Positions 1-7,341 of a stretch of 64,000 nt of DNA are shown piece by piece. Origin of the DNA: Candidatus Poribacteria bacterium (GTDB lineage Bacteria > Poribacteria > WGA-4E > WGA-3G); assembly GCA_022824265.1 (NCBI GenBank), contig JAJEAG010000053.1, positions 21,410-85,409 of the forward strand, in the 5' to 3' direction. Position numbers and translations under genes: made by a program. Position 1 is the first letter of the stretch. Every line of letters starts with the position of its first letter. The notes under the pieces were generated by a model that saw only the letters and a program-made list of their open reading frames with translations, did no database searches and was not told the origin of the DNA.

Positions 1-31
1 TTAGTTGATGACTGGAATAAGTAATTTTCAT
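1..31 (-). CDS. Ribosome hibernation promoting factor (N-terminal fragment, probable)
   Basis: Only the first ten codons lie in the window: MKITYSSHQL on the minus strand, with ATG at 29-31. A strong ribosome binding site (GGGAGGG) lies about five bases upstream of this ATG. The fragment directly follows rpoN in the same direction, and rpoN followed by hpf/raiA is a very common order in Gram-negative bacteria. The N-terminus fits that family, which usually begins with a short beta strand of M-[KQ]-I-x-[IY] type. The identification rests on gene order and ten residues, so it is tentative. Confidence 0.5.
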   Translation of the reverse strand, partial: MKITYSSHQL

Positions 32-112
32 TCTATCCCTCCCTTGTATAAATTAAATATATATGAGATGTAAGCCGCCAAAGTAATCTTTATTTTTATT
101 GAGCTACCAAAT

Positions 113-1915
113 TCACCTATCAAGAATCTTTCTTTGACGGGAAGATAGTATTCCAAGTTCTTCACGATATTTTTGAACAGTCCGTCTTGCAACGACAATC
201 CCTTTTTTTTTCAATGAAGCACTGATGGCTTGGTCACTTAAAGGTTTTTCTGGATTTTCCTTGTTAATCAATTCTTTTATTTCTGCTTTGACATGTTCAG
301 AAGAAACCGAGTTGCCTTCAGTTGTTGCCAATTGATTGCTAAAAAAGAACTTCAACGGGTATGTGCCGATAGGTGTTTGTACATATTTGTTACTTGTTAC
401 TCGACTTACGGTTGATTCATGAACTCCTGCCATATCAGCTATAGTTTTCAAAGTCAAAGGTTTAATGCTATGAGGACCTTCTGTCAAAAAATCAGATTGA
501 ACATCAAAAATTGCTTCTGTTACGCGTTCAATAGTGCGTCCACGTTGTGCTATACTACTGAGAAGATCTGTCGCATCATTATATTTCTTTTGTATCCATT
601 TTTTTGCTTCAGAATCTAATGCTTTACTCTCGTCTCGCATTAGGTTTATATAGTATGGATTCATGCGTAAACGTGGAATATAATTGTCATACGGGAATAT
701 ATAATAATCACCGTCTATCATTACAATTTGCACATCCGGTGTGATCCCTTGAACAGTCTCAGGTGATCTTACCAAGTCTTTTACAGATGGATCAGAAAAG
801 TATCTTCCTGGATATGGAGACAACGTGCTAATCCATTGAGACACCTTATGAATATCAGCTTTATCTACATCCAGAGCTTGAGATATTGAGGTGATTCGGC
901 TGTTTAATAAATCCTGTAAGTGATTTTCAACGATCTCTCTGGCAAGATGAAATGGCACATTGTTATCAAACGGGGTTTGTCCGTTCTGTTTAAAATGTAG
1001 CACTTCATGATGTCGGATTTGTATACTCAAAGTTTCTTTGAGATCACGATAAGCAATACCTGATGGTTCGAAAGTCTCCTGTATGGTACGTAGAACTTTT
1101 TCCACGATAGACACTGAGCAATTAACTTCAGATGCAATATCTTCTAAAGTGAGTTCATATAGATTTAGTTCATCTTGCTCATGTTTAATCGTATATGTCT
1201 TATTACCAGTTGCGTCAATGATTTTCCAGATACTGCTTTCTTGCTCGCCATTGTAAGTATCCAGCGATTCATCTATTTGTATGATTTCAAATAACTTTTC
1301 TTTCTCTGCATTTTTTGATGATTTACTACTGTTTTTTTGAATACTGAGTTTATTTGATAATGTCTGATGTAATTCATCTGATAAATGTCCATTTTGAAAA
1401 TCAATTAGGAACTCATTAGATAGAGAAAACAGTTTCAGTTGTAGTTGACCGTCATCATTTAAATTACCAATAATCAACTCACCAATTTCGCGTTCTATAT
1501 CGGTAAAAGGAACTGAATGCAGCTGTTGTAAAAGATAATTCTGGAGCGAAATTGCTTCAGCGATATCAGGTTCTGGGGCATCACGGTCATCTGGTTGTTC
1601 ACTGACGGTTGTTCCAGGCACTCGCATGTCATCATAAACTGACTGCCAGTCTATATCAACTGAGGTATCCTCACGATCAATGTTTTCTTCAGGCTTATTC
1701 CATTCAGGAGTTGGGTCATAATCCTCCATAGAAAGGGCATTGTCATACTCATCATCAATTTCTAAAAGTGGATTTTGGTTTAACTCTTGTTCAATAAACT
1801 GCTTTAACTCAAGTTGCGGCATCATAAGCACCTTAATTGCTTGCTGCAACTTCGGTGTCATGACTATTTTCTGTTGTTGAGTTTGAGTTTGGGTAAGTTT
1901 CGGTGTTATTTTCAT
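113..1915 (-). CDS. rpoN: RNA polymerase sigma-54 factor RpoN with a mid-protein insertion
   Basis: Sigma-54 directs RNA polymerase to -24/-12 promoters and needs AAA+ activators. The protein (about 600 aa) has a glutamine-rich region I (QTQTQQQKIVMTPKLQQAI), an acidic region II, a core-binding domain, a helix-turn-helix, and the diagnostic RpoN box near the C-terminus (ARRTVQKYREELGI). I prefer the ATG at 1915 over the ORF's first ATG at 1930, because GGAG lies about nine bases upstream of it and the protein then begins MKITPKL. Family members are usually about 480 aa. Here some 95 poorly conserved, Ser/Lys/Glu-rich residues (about residues 160-254) separate the normally adjacent GNLNDDG and LEDIA motifs. 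The gene follows lptB, as in many Gram-negatives. Confidence 0.95.
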   Translation of the reverse strand: MKITPKLTQTQTQQQKIVMTPKLQQAIKVLMMPQLELKQFIEQELNQNPLLEIDDEYDNALSMEDYDPTPEWNKPEENIDREDTSVDIDWQSVYDDMRVPGTTVSEQPDDRDAPEPDIAEAISLQNYLLQQLHSVPFTDIEREIGELIIGNLNDDGQLQLKLFSLSNEFLIDFQNGHLSDELHQTLSNKLSIQKNSSKSSKNAEKEKLFEIIQIDESLDTYNGEQESSIWKIIDATGNKTYTIKHEQDELNLYELTLEDIASEVNCSVSIVEKVLRTIQETFEPSGIAYRDLKETLSIQIRHHEVLHFKQNGQTPFDNNVPFHLAREIVENHLQDLLNSRITSISQALDVDKADIHKVSQWISTLSPYPGRYFSDPSVKDLVRSPETVQGITPDVQIVMIDGDYYIFPYDNYIPRLRMNPYYINLMRDESKALDSEAKKWIQKKYNDATDLLSSIAQRGRTIERVTEAIFDVQSDFLTEGPHSIKPLTLKTIADMAGVHESTVSRVTSNKYVQTPIGTYPLKFFFSNQLATTEGNSVSSEHVKAEIKELINKENPEKPLSDQAISASLKKKGIVVARRTVQKYREELGILSSRQRKILDR

Positions 1916-2012
1916 CACGCGGCACTCCATTATACCCTATTAGAACGTTTGATGTGTGCCTGCAAACATCTACTTCGTAATTCAAATGTAATGGAACGTT
2001 TCAGTATTTTAA

Positions 2013-2789
2013 CTAAGGTTTGTTCTCCTGTATCGCATATTGAAAATTATGTCCGAAATACAGTTCTCTTGCGACTTCGCTATTTAGAAGTTCATCTGGT
2101 GTTCCATCCAAAGTTATTTTTCCCTCTGCAATGAGATACGCGCGATCTACTATATTTAATGTTTCAACAGCATTATGGTCAGTAATGAGAATTCCAAGAT
2201 TACGACTTCGTAAATGCAAAATAAGTTGTTTTATGTCCGCAACAGCAATTGGATCAATACCTGAAAGTGGTTCATCCAGCAGTATAAAGTCAGGTTGTGC
2301 TGCAAGCGCGCGCGCAATTTCCGCCCGTCTACATTCACCACCAGAAAGTGTATAAGCCTTACGATCCAAAAGGTTGGTTATACCAAGTTCATCAGTAAAT
2401 TCAATAATACGTGCTGCTCTCTCATCCTTTGGCATACCACGCGCTTCTAAAATTGCCTCAATGTTCTGTTTTACCGTTAATTTACGAAAAATAGATGTCT
2501 CCTGTGAAAGATAACCTATACCGAGGCGGGCACGTTTATACATTGGCAAAAATGTTATATCTCTATCTCCATAAGTTATCCGACCCGCATTTGGGCGGAT
2601 TAAACCGACCACCATATAGAAAGTAGTTGATTTTCCTGCACCGTTCGGTCCTAATAAACCTACTATTTCTCCCTGCTGAACTGATATACTTACTTCGTTG
2701 ACGACAATTGGACCTCGTCGGGTATACCTTTTTACAAGATTGTGTGCTTGTAGTTCTGTTGCCACCTTATCGCTACCTATACTCTCCAT
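2013..2789 (-). CDS. lptB: LPS export ABC transporter ATP-binding protein LptB
   Basis: This is the cytoplasmic ATPase that powers extraction of lipopolysaccharide from the inner membrane with LptF, LptG and LptC. The 258-aa protein carries Walker A (GPNGAGKST), the LSGGE signature followed by CRRAEIARAL, Walker B with DEPLSGIDP, and the switch histidine in ITDHN. The length is close to the usual ~240 aa, with a short N-terminal extension. It lies in the order lptC-lptA-lptB-rpoN on the minus strand, which by itself is strong evidence for LptB rather than another ABC ATPase. No clear Shine-Dalgarno precedes the ATG. The lptFG permease genes are not in the window. Confidence 0.95.
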   Translation of the reverse strand: MESIGSDKVATELQAHNLVKRYTRRGPIVVNEVSISVQQGEIVGLLGPNGAGKSTTFYMVVGLIRPNAGRITYGDRDITFLPMYKRARLGIGYLSQETSIFRKLTVKQNIEAILEARGMPKDERAARIIEFTDELGITNLLDRKAYTLSGGECRRAEIARALAAQPDFILLDEPLSGIDPIAVADIKQLILHLRSRNLGILITDHNAVETLNIVDRAYLIAEGKITLDGTPDELLNSEVARELYFGHNFQYAIQENKP

Positions 2790-2903
2790 TTGTTATGCTG
2801 TTTGTGTATTACTAACAAGTAGTTTTGGAACAATATTAACTGGAAACCGATTGCTGACAGTCAATTGCATGTATAGTGAAATCCAAATTATATACACTCT
2901 CTC

Positions 2904-2965
2904 TGGTAGGTGCGGTTTCTAACCGCACTCTTTACACAGGTTCGGTTAGGAAACCGAACCTACCA
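2904..2965. repeat. Composite palindromic repeat (BIME-like), copy A
   Basis: Two neighbouring hairpins lie in the lptA-lptB spacer. The left arm pair is TGCGGTT/AACCGCA and the right arm pair is GGTTCGGTT/AACCGAACC. The unit is bounded by TGGTAGG on the left and CCTACCA on the right. A second composite with the two stems in the opposite order lies at 59956-60027. Both lie outside coding sequence. They resemble REP/BIME elements; a transcript would form stable stem-loops. Confidence 0.85.
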
Positions 2966-2997
2966 AAGTGTCCAAGTAATTACAAATATTACTAAAT

Positions 2998-3999
2998 CTA
3001 TTGTTCTTCTTCTGGTGATGTTTCATCATCTGTTTCTTCAGACTCAGCAGGTTCAGTTTCCTCAGATTCTACAGGTTCAGTCTCTTCTGACTCAGCAGGT
3101 TCAGTCTCTTTATCTTCTTTAGATTCTTCCTCTTTGTCTTCAGTATCTGGTTTAGCAGTTTTTACTTCGGCATCTGGTTTGTCAGAATCACTTTCAGACT
3201 CTTTCTCAACCTTTGTGTCTGTGTCTGGAGATGTCTCCTTTTTCTCAGTATTCTCAGACGTATCAGTCGTCCCCTCACTGTCAGTACCGTTTCCCTCAGA
3301 TTCCTCTTCAGTACTCACAGGTGTAGTCTGTGTAACTGCCACTTTAAACTTTACGCCACCTACCCCGGTCTGTTTTCCAGTTATACGGTTGAAGGTAAAG
3401 AGTTTTGTTTCAAGACGATCTTCCTTTTGTAAAACGACAACGTTTTCTTTTAGCACAATTATATGCGTTTTGTTATCCATTGTAGCATGGTCACAGGTAG
3501 CAAAGATCGTATTATCCCGAATTTCAACGTTGCCTTCTGCAATTATTTCAATCGTTTGTCCTGTTTCTGGGTCACTTTTGAGTGTAATTTTATCAGCGTT
3601 GAGGAATCCGATTTCAACACCATCTTCTGTATGCCTTTTTGTTTTTGCATTCCCTATAAGAATTGTAATCCCTGCCTTTTCATATCGCTCCATTTCATCT
3701 GAGGTGCCGGTTATCACCTCTTTTGAAACTATTACCGCTTCTTCATCAGTATCAGAACTTGCTATATCCGTATTTTTTGATGAACTATTGTCAGTCTCTT
3801 TTTTTGCTACTTCAGGTTTCTTTTCCGTTTCCTTGACAACTTCAGCATCTTTTTTTTCTGATTCAGGCGGGTCATCTGACCATACGGGTATTGTTGTCAA
3901 ACAGATAACTACCGTGATAAAAACCATCCAGTTTGCTACGAATCGGGGTAGTATTGATGACATGTTCGTATTATTAGCGTTAACATTCTTGCTATTCAT
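2998..3999 (-). CDS. lptA: LptA/OstA-like periplasmic LPS transport protein with long acidic tail
   Basis: LptA forms the periplasmic bridge that carries LPS from LptC to LptD. The N-terminus has a hydrophobic export segment (WMVFITVVICLTTIPVW, ending near residue 40). An OstA-type beta domain follows at about residues 85-215: ITILIGNAKTKR, an I-I-A-E-G-N-V-E-I core and repeated beta strands. The last ~115 residues are low complexity, rich in Glu, Thr, Ser and Asp, with repeats of EETEP-[AV]-ESE. That is much longer than classical LptA (~185 aa) and the tail is unusual. Its start overlaps the stop of lptC by eight bases, so the two are probably translationally coupled. Confidence 0.88.
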   Translation of the reverse strand: MNSKNVNANNTNMSSILPRFVANWMVFITVVICLTTIPVWSDDPPESEKKDAEVVKETEKKPEVAKKETDNSSSKNTDIASSDTDEEAVIVSKEVITGTSDEMERYEKAGITILIGNAKTKRHTEDGVEIGFLNADKITLKSDPETGQTIEIIAEGNVEIRDNTIFATCDHATMDNKTHIIVLKENVVVLQKEDRLETKLFTFNRITGKQTGVGGVKFKVAVTQTTPVSTEEESEGNGTDSEGTTDTSENTEKKETSPDTDTKVEKESESDSDKPDAEVKTAKPDTEDKEEESKEDKETEPAESEETEPVESEETEPAESEETDDETSPEEEQ

Positions 4000-4546
4000 T
4001 TATTTCCTCGTCTTTAGGATATAGTCTAAATCTATTGTTTGACATCTTTACTGTTTCAAGATTAGGATTAGCAGTCATTTCTATTCCATACCATGTGGAG
4101 TCACCACGAACTACCTTGACTTCTGTGGGTGAGTAGAGTGTATCTTCTTTGTTTCGCCACTCAAGTTCCTCTGTGTAAAGAGACCCATTATTATTGACAC
4201 CGACTACCTCACCTTCTAAATACACATTATTTCTTTTACTACCAGTGCTGAAAAGTATTCCTTTTTTACTTGTCAAGGTAATAGAAACTTTTCCTTCTTC
4301 AAAGATTTGAACTTTCGGATTCTGTACAATAATCCTATTACCTATCGCCTTGCTTTCTCGCAGCTCTGATGTTTCACCCACCAATGTCCATTTCAAAACC
4401 CCTTCCTCTGTATGCTGAGTAGAAAAGGAATGTAACTGCTGGATCGGCGGAGGAGCTGCAGATTGGTTTTCTTCTTCACGTTCACATCCTAAAACGAATG
4501 TGGAACATAGTAACATCACTATTATTGCGTTTATTTTCTTCAACAA
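3992..4546 (-). CDS. lptC: LPS export system protein LptC (lipoprotein-like N-terminus)
   Basis: LptC is the bitopic inner-membrane and periplasmic component linking LptBFG to LptA. The body has the LptC beta-jellyroll pattern: LKWTLVGETSELRE, then VQNPKVQIFEEGKV, then LEGEVVGVNNNGSLYTEELEWRN. The frame stays open upstream to 4696, but that part overlaps the acyltransferase gene in another frame. The likeliest start is therefore the TTG at 4546, giving MLKKINAIIVMLLC and a lipobox-like VLGC. Proteobacterial LptC has an uncleaved anchor, so a lipoprotein form would be a lineage variant. No clear ribosome binding site is visible, so the start is uncertain. Confidence 0.82.
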   Translation of the reverse strand: MLKKINAIIVMLLCSTFVLGCEREEENQSAAPPPIQQLHSFSTQHTEEGVLKWTLVGETSELRESKAIGNRIIVQNPKVQIFEEGKVSITLTSKKGILFSTGSKRNNVYLEGEVVGVNNNGSLYTEELEWRNKEDTLYSPTEVKVVRGDSTWYGIEMTANPNLETVKMSNNRFRLYPKDEEINE

Positions 4547-4574
4547 AGTAACATTAAACAGGACGATTACACTG

Positions 4575-5447
4575 TTATGGTCGTGTTTTCCACCGTTTAT
4601 GCATCCAAATCCACTGTTCAGGATGTTTTCGGATGTAGGATTCAATGATCTCTGTAAATATCTGTGTATTCTTAACAAGTTCTTTCTCTTTATCATTACA
4701 CCGTTTTAACTCTAACGGTTTCTCAATAATTGCCTGATGTGTGCCATCAGGTTGGCGTATAATAAAAGATGGTAATATGGCTGCACCCGTTTTTAGTGCG
4801 AAAGCTACCGGACTATATGGGGTATAAGCAGGTCGACCAAAAAAGTTAACAAAAACGCCGTTCACTGTTGTGTCAACATCAGCAACAATACCGAGAAGTT
4901 CATTCCTTTTTAAACATCTCAAGGCTTGTCTAATACCTGTATCTCTATCTATAGTTGAATATCCTGCTTTTTCTCTGTAACCACTTACAATGACATTGAG
5001 ACGCGGTGAACGCAATTCTCGTACAATTGGAAATAAAGGTGCAATTGTATTACTGATACTTGCTGCTAATAGTTCCCAATTCCCAAAATGTCCGGTTAGT
5101 ATAATTGCTCCATTTCCTTTTGATAAGGCATCGTGCACATGCTGTATACCTTCAAAACGGACATACTGATCAATCTGCTTTGAATTCAAACGTGGAAACC
5201 GCATGAATTCAACCAATGTTTTACCTATATTTTTAAAACATGCCTTTGCTATTGCTTTAACATTACGTCTGTCTGTAAGTTCCAAACTCAGTCTTATGTG
5301 TTCAACGGCTAAACGCCTCTGTTCATGAGCAAACCAATATACAAGAACTCCTAACCTACCACCTATGAACAATGCTAATGAACGTGGTAGACGAGAAAGA
5401 CAATATCCAGCAAGTTTGGCAGTAAATCCGTAACACCAATCTTTCAT
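4575..5447 (-). CDS. Lysophospholipid / lipid A acyltransferase, LpxL (HtrB) family
   Basis: This 290-aa protein belongs to the Kdo2-lipid A secondary acyltransferase family, which adds acyloxyacyl chains to lipid A at the inner face of the cytoplasmic membrane. The catalytic HX4(D/E) motif is seen in GHFGNWELLAAS. It has a hydrophobic N-terminal segment and the family region IVADVDTTVNGVFVNFFGRP, which corresponds to the D-x-x-x-x-G-x-F-x-x-F-F-G motif. Length matches the family (about 290-310 aa). It is the promoter-proximal gene of the lptC-lptA-lptB-rpoN run. Whether it acts as LpxL or LpxM cannot be told from sequence. Confidence 0.9.
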   Translation of the reverse strand: MKDWCYGFTAKLAGYCLSRLPRSLALFIGGRLGVLVYWFAHEQRRLAVEHIRLSLELTDRRNVKAIAKACFKNIGKTLVEFMRFPRLNSKQIDQYVRFEGIQHVHDALSKGNGAIILTGHFGNWELLAASISNTIAPLFPIVRELRSPRLNVIVSGYREKAGYSTIDRDTGIRQALRCLKRNELLGIVADVDTTVNGVFVNFFGRPAYTPYSPVAFALKTGAAILPSFIIRQPDGTHQAIIEKPLELKRCNDKEKELVKNTQIFTEIIESYIRKHPEQWIWMHKRWKTRP

Positions 5448-5895
5448 TAGAAATATAGTATACCAAATTTCTTACACAATTACAAAGAAATTTAAATAGT
5501 CATGACTATCTAATCTCTCAAAAATAGGACATAAATGTTTGTTGTATCACTTGATAGTTTTCTTTGTTAAATATAACATGAATTCGGAATAAGTAACTTT
5601 AGGAATCGGTTGAATCCACATCCTAAATTCCGTTGTTTTTGTTATTCGTAGAATAATCCGAATTTTCAGAGTCATTCCTGACTAAATAAGTCATAATAGA
5701 CCTGTAAAACCATATATAATATAGAATCATGGCACATGGAAAAATTGTGCAATTTTCCTCTTGACTCTGAAAACTCTGAATCTTTAGAACGAAAGTAATG
5801 TAAATATCATCATATAAAAGTGTTTTCATTCTATCAAACAATACTATTCATTATTTATACCCCACCAATAAAACTATTTATCACATTAACATCAA
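5448..5895. other. AT-rich intergenic region with inverted repeat
   Basis: This is a divergent spacer between the minus-strand lipid operon and the plus-strand MATE gene. It holds a perfect 12-bp inverted repeat, TTTTCAGAGTCA at 5663-5674 and TGACTCTGAAAA at 5762-5773, with a smaller hairpin near 5739-5759 (GGAAAA...TTTTCC). I see no convincing gene. A 72-codon minus-strand reading frame here has no ribosome binding site or recognisable domain. Confidence 0.6.
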
Positions 5896-5924
5896 TTGAT
5901 TCTACATATAATATCAGTTATACT
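5896..5924 (+). promoter_or_regulatory. Sigma-70 type promoter for the MATE gene
   Basis: TTGATT and TATACT are separated by exactly 17 bases. The preferred start codon at 5935 is only about ten bases downstream of the -10 box, so transcription should begin within a few bases of the ATG. This argues against the in-frame TTG at 5896, which is part of the -35 box. Confidence 0.6.
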
Positions 5925-5934
5925 CAAGAACATA

Positions 5935-7269
5935 ATGGAAACCTACATACCGAAATCCAATAACATCAACAAACAGATATTCAAACTTGCATTCCCTAAC
6001 ATCATCAGTAACTTCTCTATACCGTTGCTTGGGGCAGTGGATACCGCGTTGATGGGAAGGTTGGAAACAGTTCATTACCTCGGTGCTGTTGGCATTGGTG
6101 GTGTCATCTTCAGTTTTATCTATTGGGGATTTGGATTTCTCAGAATGGCTACAACGGGTATGACAGCACAAGCATTCGGAGAGAAAGATACCACAGAATG
6201 TGGACTATTGTTACAGCAAAGTTTGTCCATTGGTATTATTGGGAGTCTATTGTTATTATGCCTTCAGTGGGTTCTTGCAGACCTATGCTTTGCACTCATT
6301 GAAACAAGTCCTGAGGTAGAGCAGCTTGCCCGAACCTATTTTCATATACGCATATACGCTGCACCAGCAACTCTATGCCTACACGCATTCAACGGTGTCT
6401 TTCTCGGTCTACAAAATGCCACGTATCCAATGTTTCTGACAATAATTGTTAACCTTGTCAACGTCGTGCTAAATTTGGTATTTGTGAGTGTGTTAGGAAT
6501 GAAGGTGGAAGGTGTTGCTTTAGCCACTGTTATTGCACAGTATGTAGGTCTTATTCTTGCAGTGCTTCTTTTTCTATTTCGTTATCAACATATCCTTACT
6601 ACATGGGACATACGTAAAATACTTGCGTTTTCTAAACTCAAGCGGTTTCTAATCATTAGTAACGACATATTTATTCGCACGCTCTGTCTTGTCTTTAGTC
6701 TAACCTACTTTACTGCAAAATCTGCTACATTGAGTGATACCTTCTTAGCCATCAACACCATACTGCTTCAGTATATAAATCTCATGTCTTATGCGATAGA
6801 TGGATTTGCTTTTGCTGCAGAGAGCATGGTCGGTAAATACAAAGGCGCGAAGGATATGTATAATCTAAAGCGATCAACACGGTATATTTTCCTATGGTCT
6901 TACGTGTTTGGTGGCATAACGATGGTGATTTTTGCTCTATATGGGAAACAGTTGTTGTTTCTCTTCACGGATAAACTAAATCTGATTGAACAAACAAAAC
7001 CTTATCTTATCTGGATTATAGCCGCACCGGTTGTAAACGTAGCCGCTTATATATGGGATGGAATATACCTCGGTGCCACCTCCTCAAAAGTGTTACGGAA
7101 TACCATGATTGTATCCATGCTGCTCTTTTTATGTGCTGTCTATCTGCTGCTTCCCTATGGCAACCATGGTTTATGGTGTGCATTTACACTGCTTTTGATT
7201 GTACGTGGTGTGTTGCTAACCGTGTTGGCACAGAAGCATCTGTTTACGCAGCACAATATTACGTTTTGA
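5935..7269 (+). CDS. MATE family multidrug/Na+ efflux transporter (DinF-like)
   Basis: The 444-aa protein has about twelve hydrophobic membrane segments in two similar halves, as in multidrug and toxin extrusion antiporters, which export cationic drugs in exchange for Na+ or H+. Recognisable family features are the N-terminal run IFKLAFPNIISNFSIPLLGA followed by VDTALMGRL, and GVFLGLQNATYPM in the first half. The DinF-like subgroup fits best by these motifs. The start was set to the ATG at 5935 because a promoter covers the upstream TTG. The gene stands alone between divergent and convergent neighbours. The substrate cannot be inferred. Confidence 0.92.
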   Translation: METYIPKSNNINKQIFKLAFPNIISNFSIPLLGAVDTALMGRLETVHYLGAVGIGGVIFSFIYWGFGFLRMATTGMTAQAFGEKDTTECGLLLQQSLSIGIIGSLLLLCLQWVLADLCFALIETSPEVEQLARTYFHIRIYAAPATLCLHAFNGVFLGLQNATYPMFLTIIVNLVNVVLNLVFVSVLGMKVEGVALATVIAQYVGLILAVLLFLFRYQHILTTWDIRKILAFSKLKRFLIISNDIFIRTLCLVFSLTYFTAKSATLSDTFLAINTILLQYINLMSYAIDGFAFAAESMVGKYKGAKDMYNLKRSTRYIFLWSYVFGGITMVIFALYGKQLLFLFTDKLNLIEQTKPYLIWIIAAPVVNVAAYIWDGIYLGATSSKVLRNTMIVSMLLFLCAVYLLLPYGNHGLWCAFTLLLIVRGVLLTVLAQKHLFTQHNITF

Positions 7270-7341
7270 CTTATGATTAGGTCAATGTATAGATATATGC
7301 ACGCTCATATTACACACATATATCTATTACATTTGTTCTTA

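Noticed and set aside
5725..5760. Sigma-54 promoter (TGGCAC ... TTGTGC) upstream of the MATE gene
   Set aside because: The spacing between the two blocks is nine bases instead of five, and a good sigma-70 promoter lies nearer the gene.
5623..5841. 72-codon minus-strand frame in the lipid/MATE spacer
   Set aside because: It overlaps the inverted repeat, lacks a ribosome site and does not resemble a protein.
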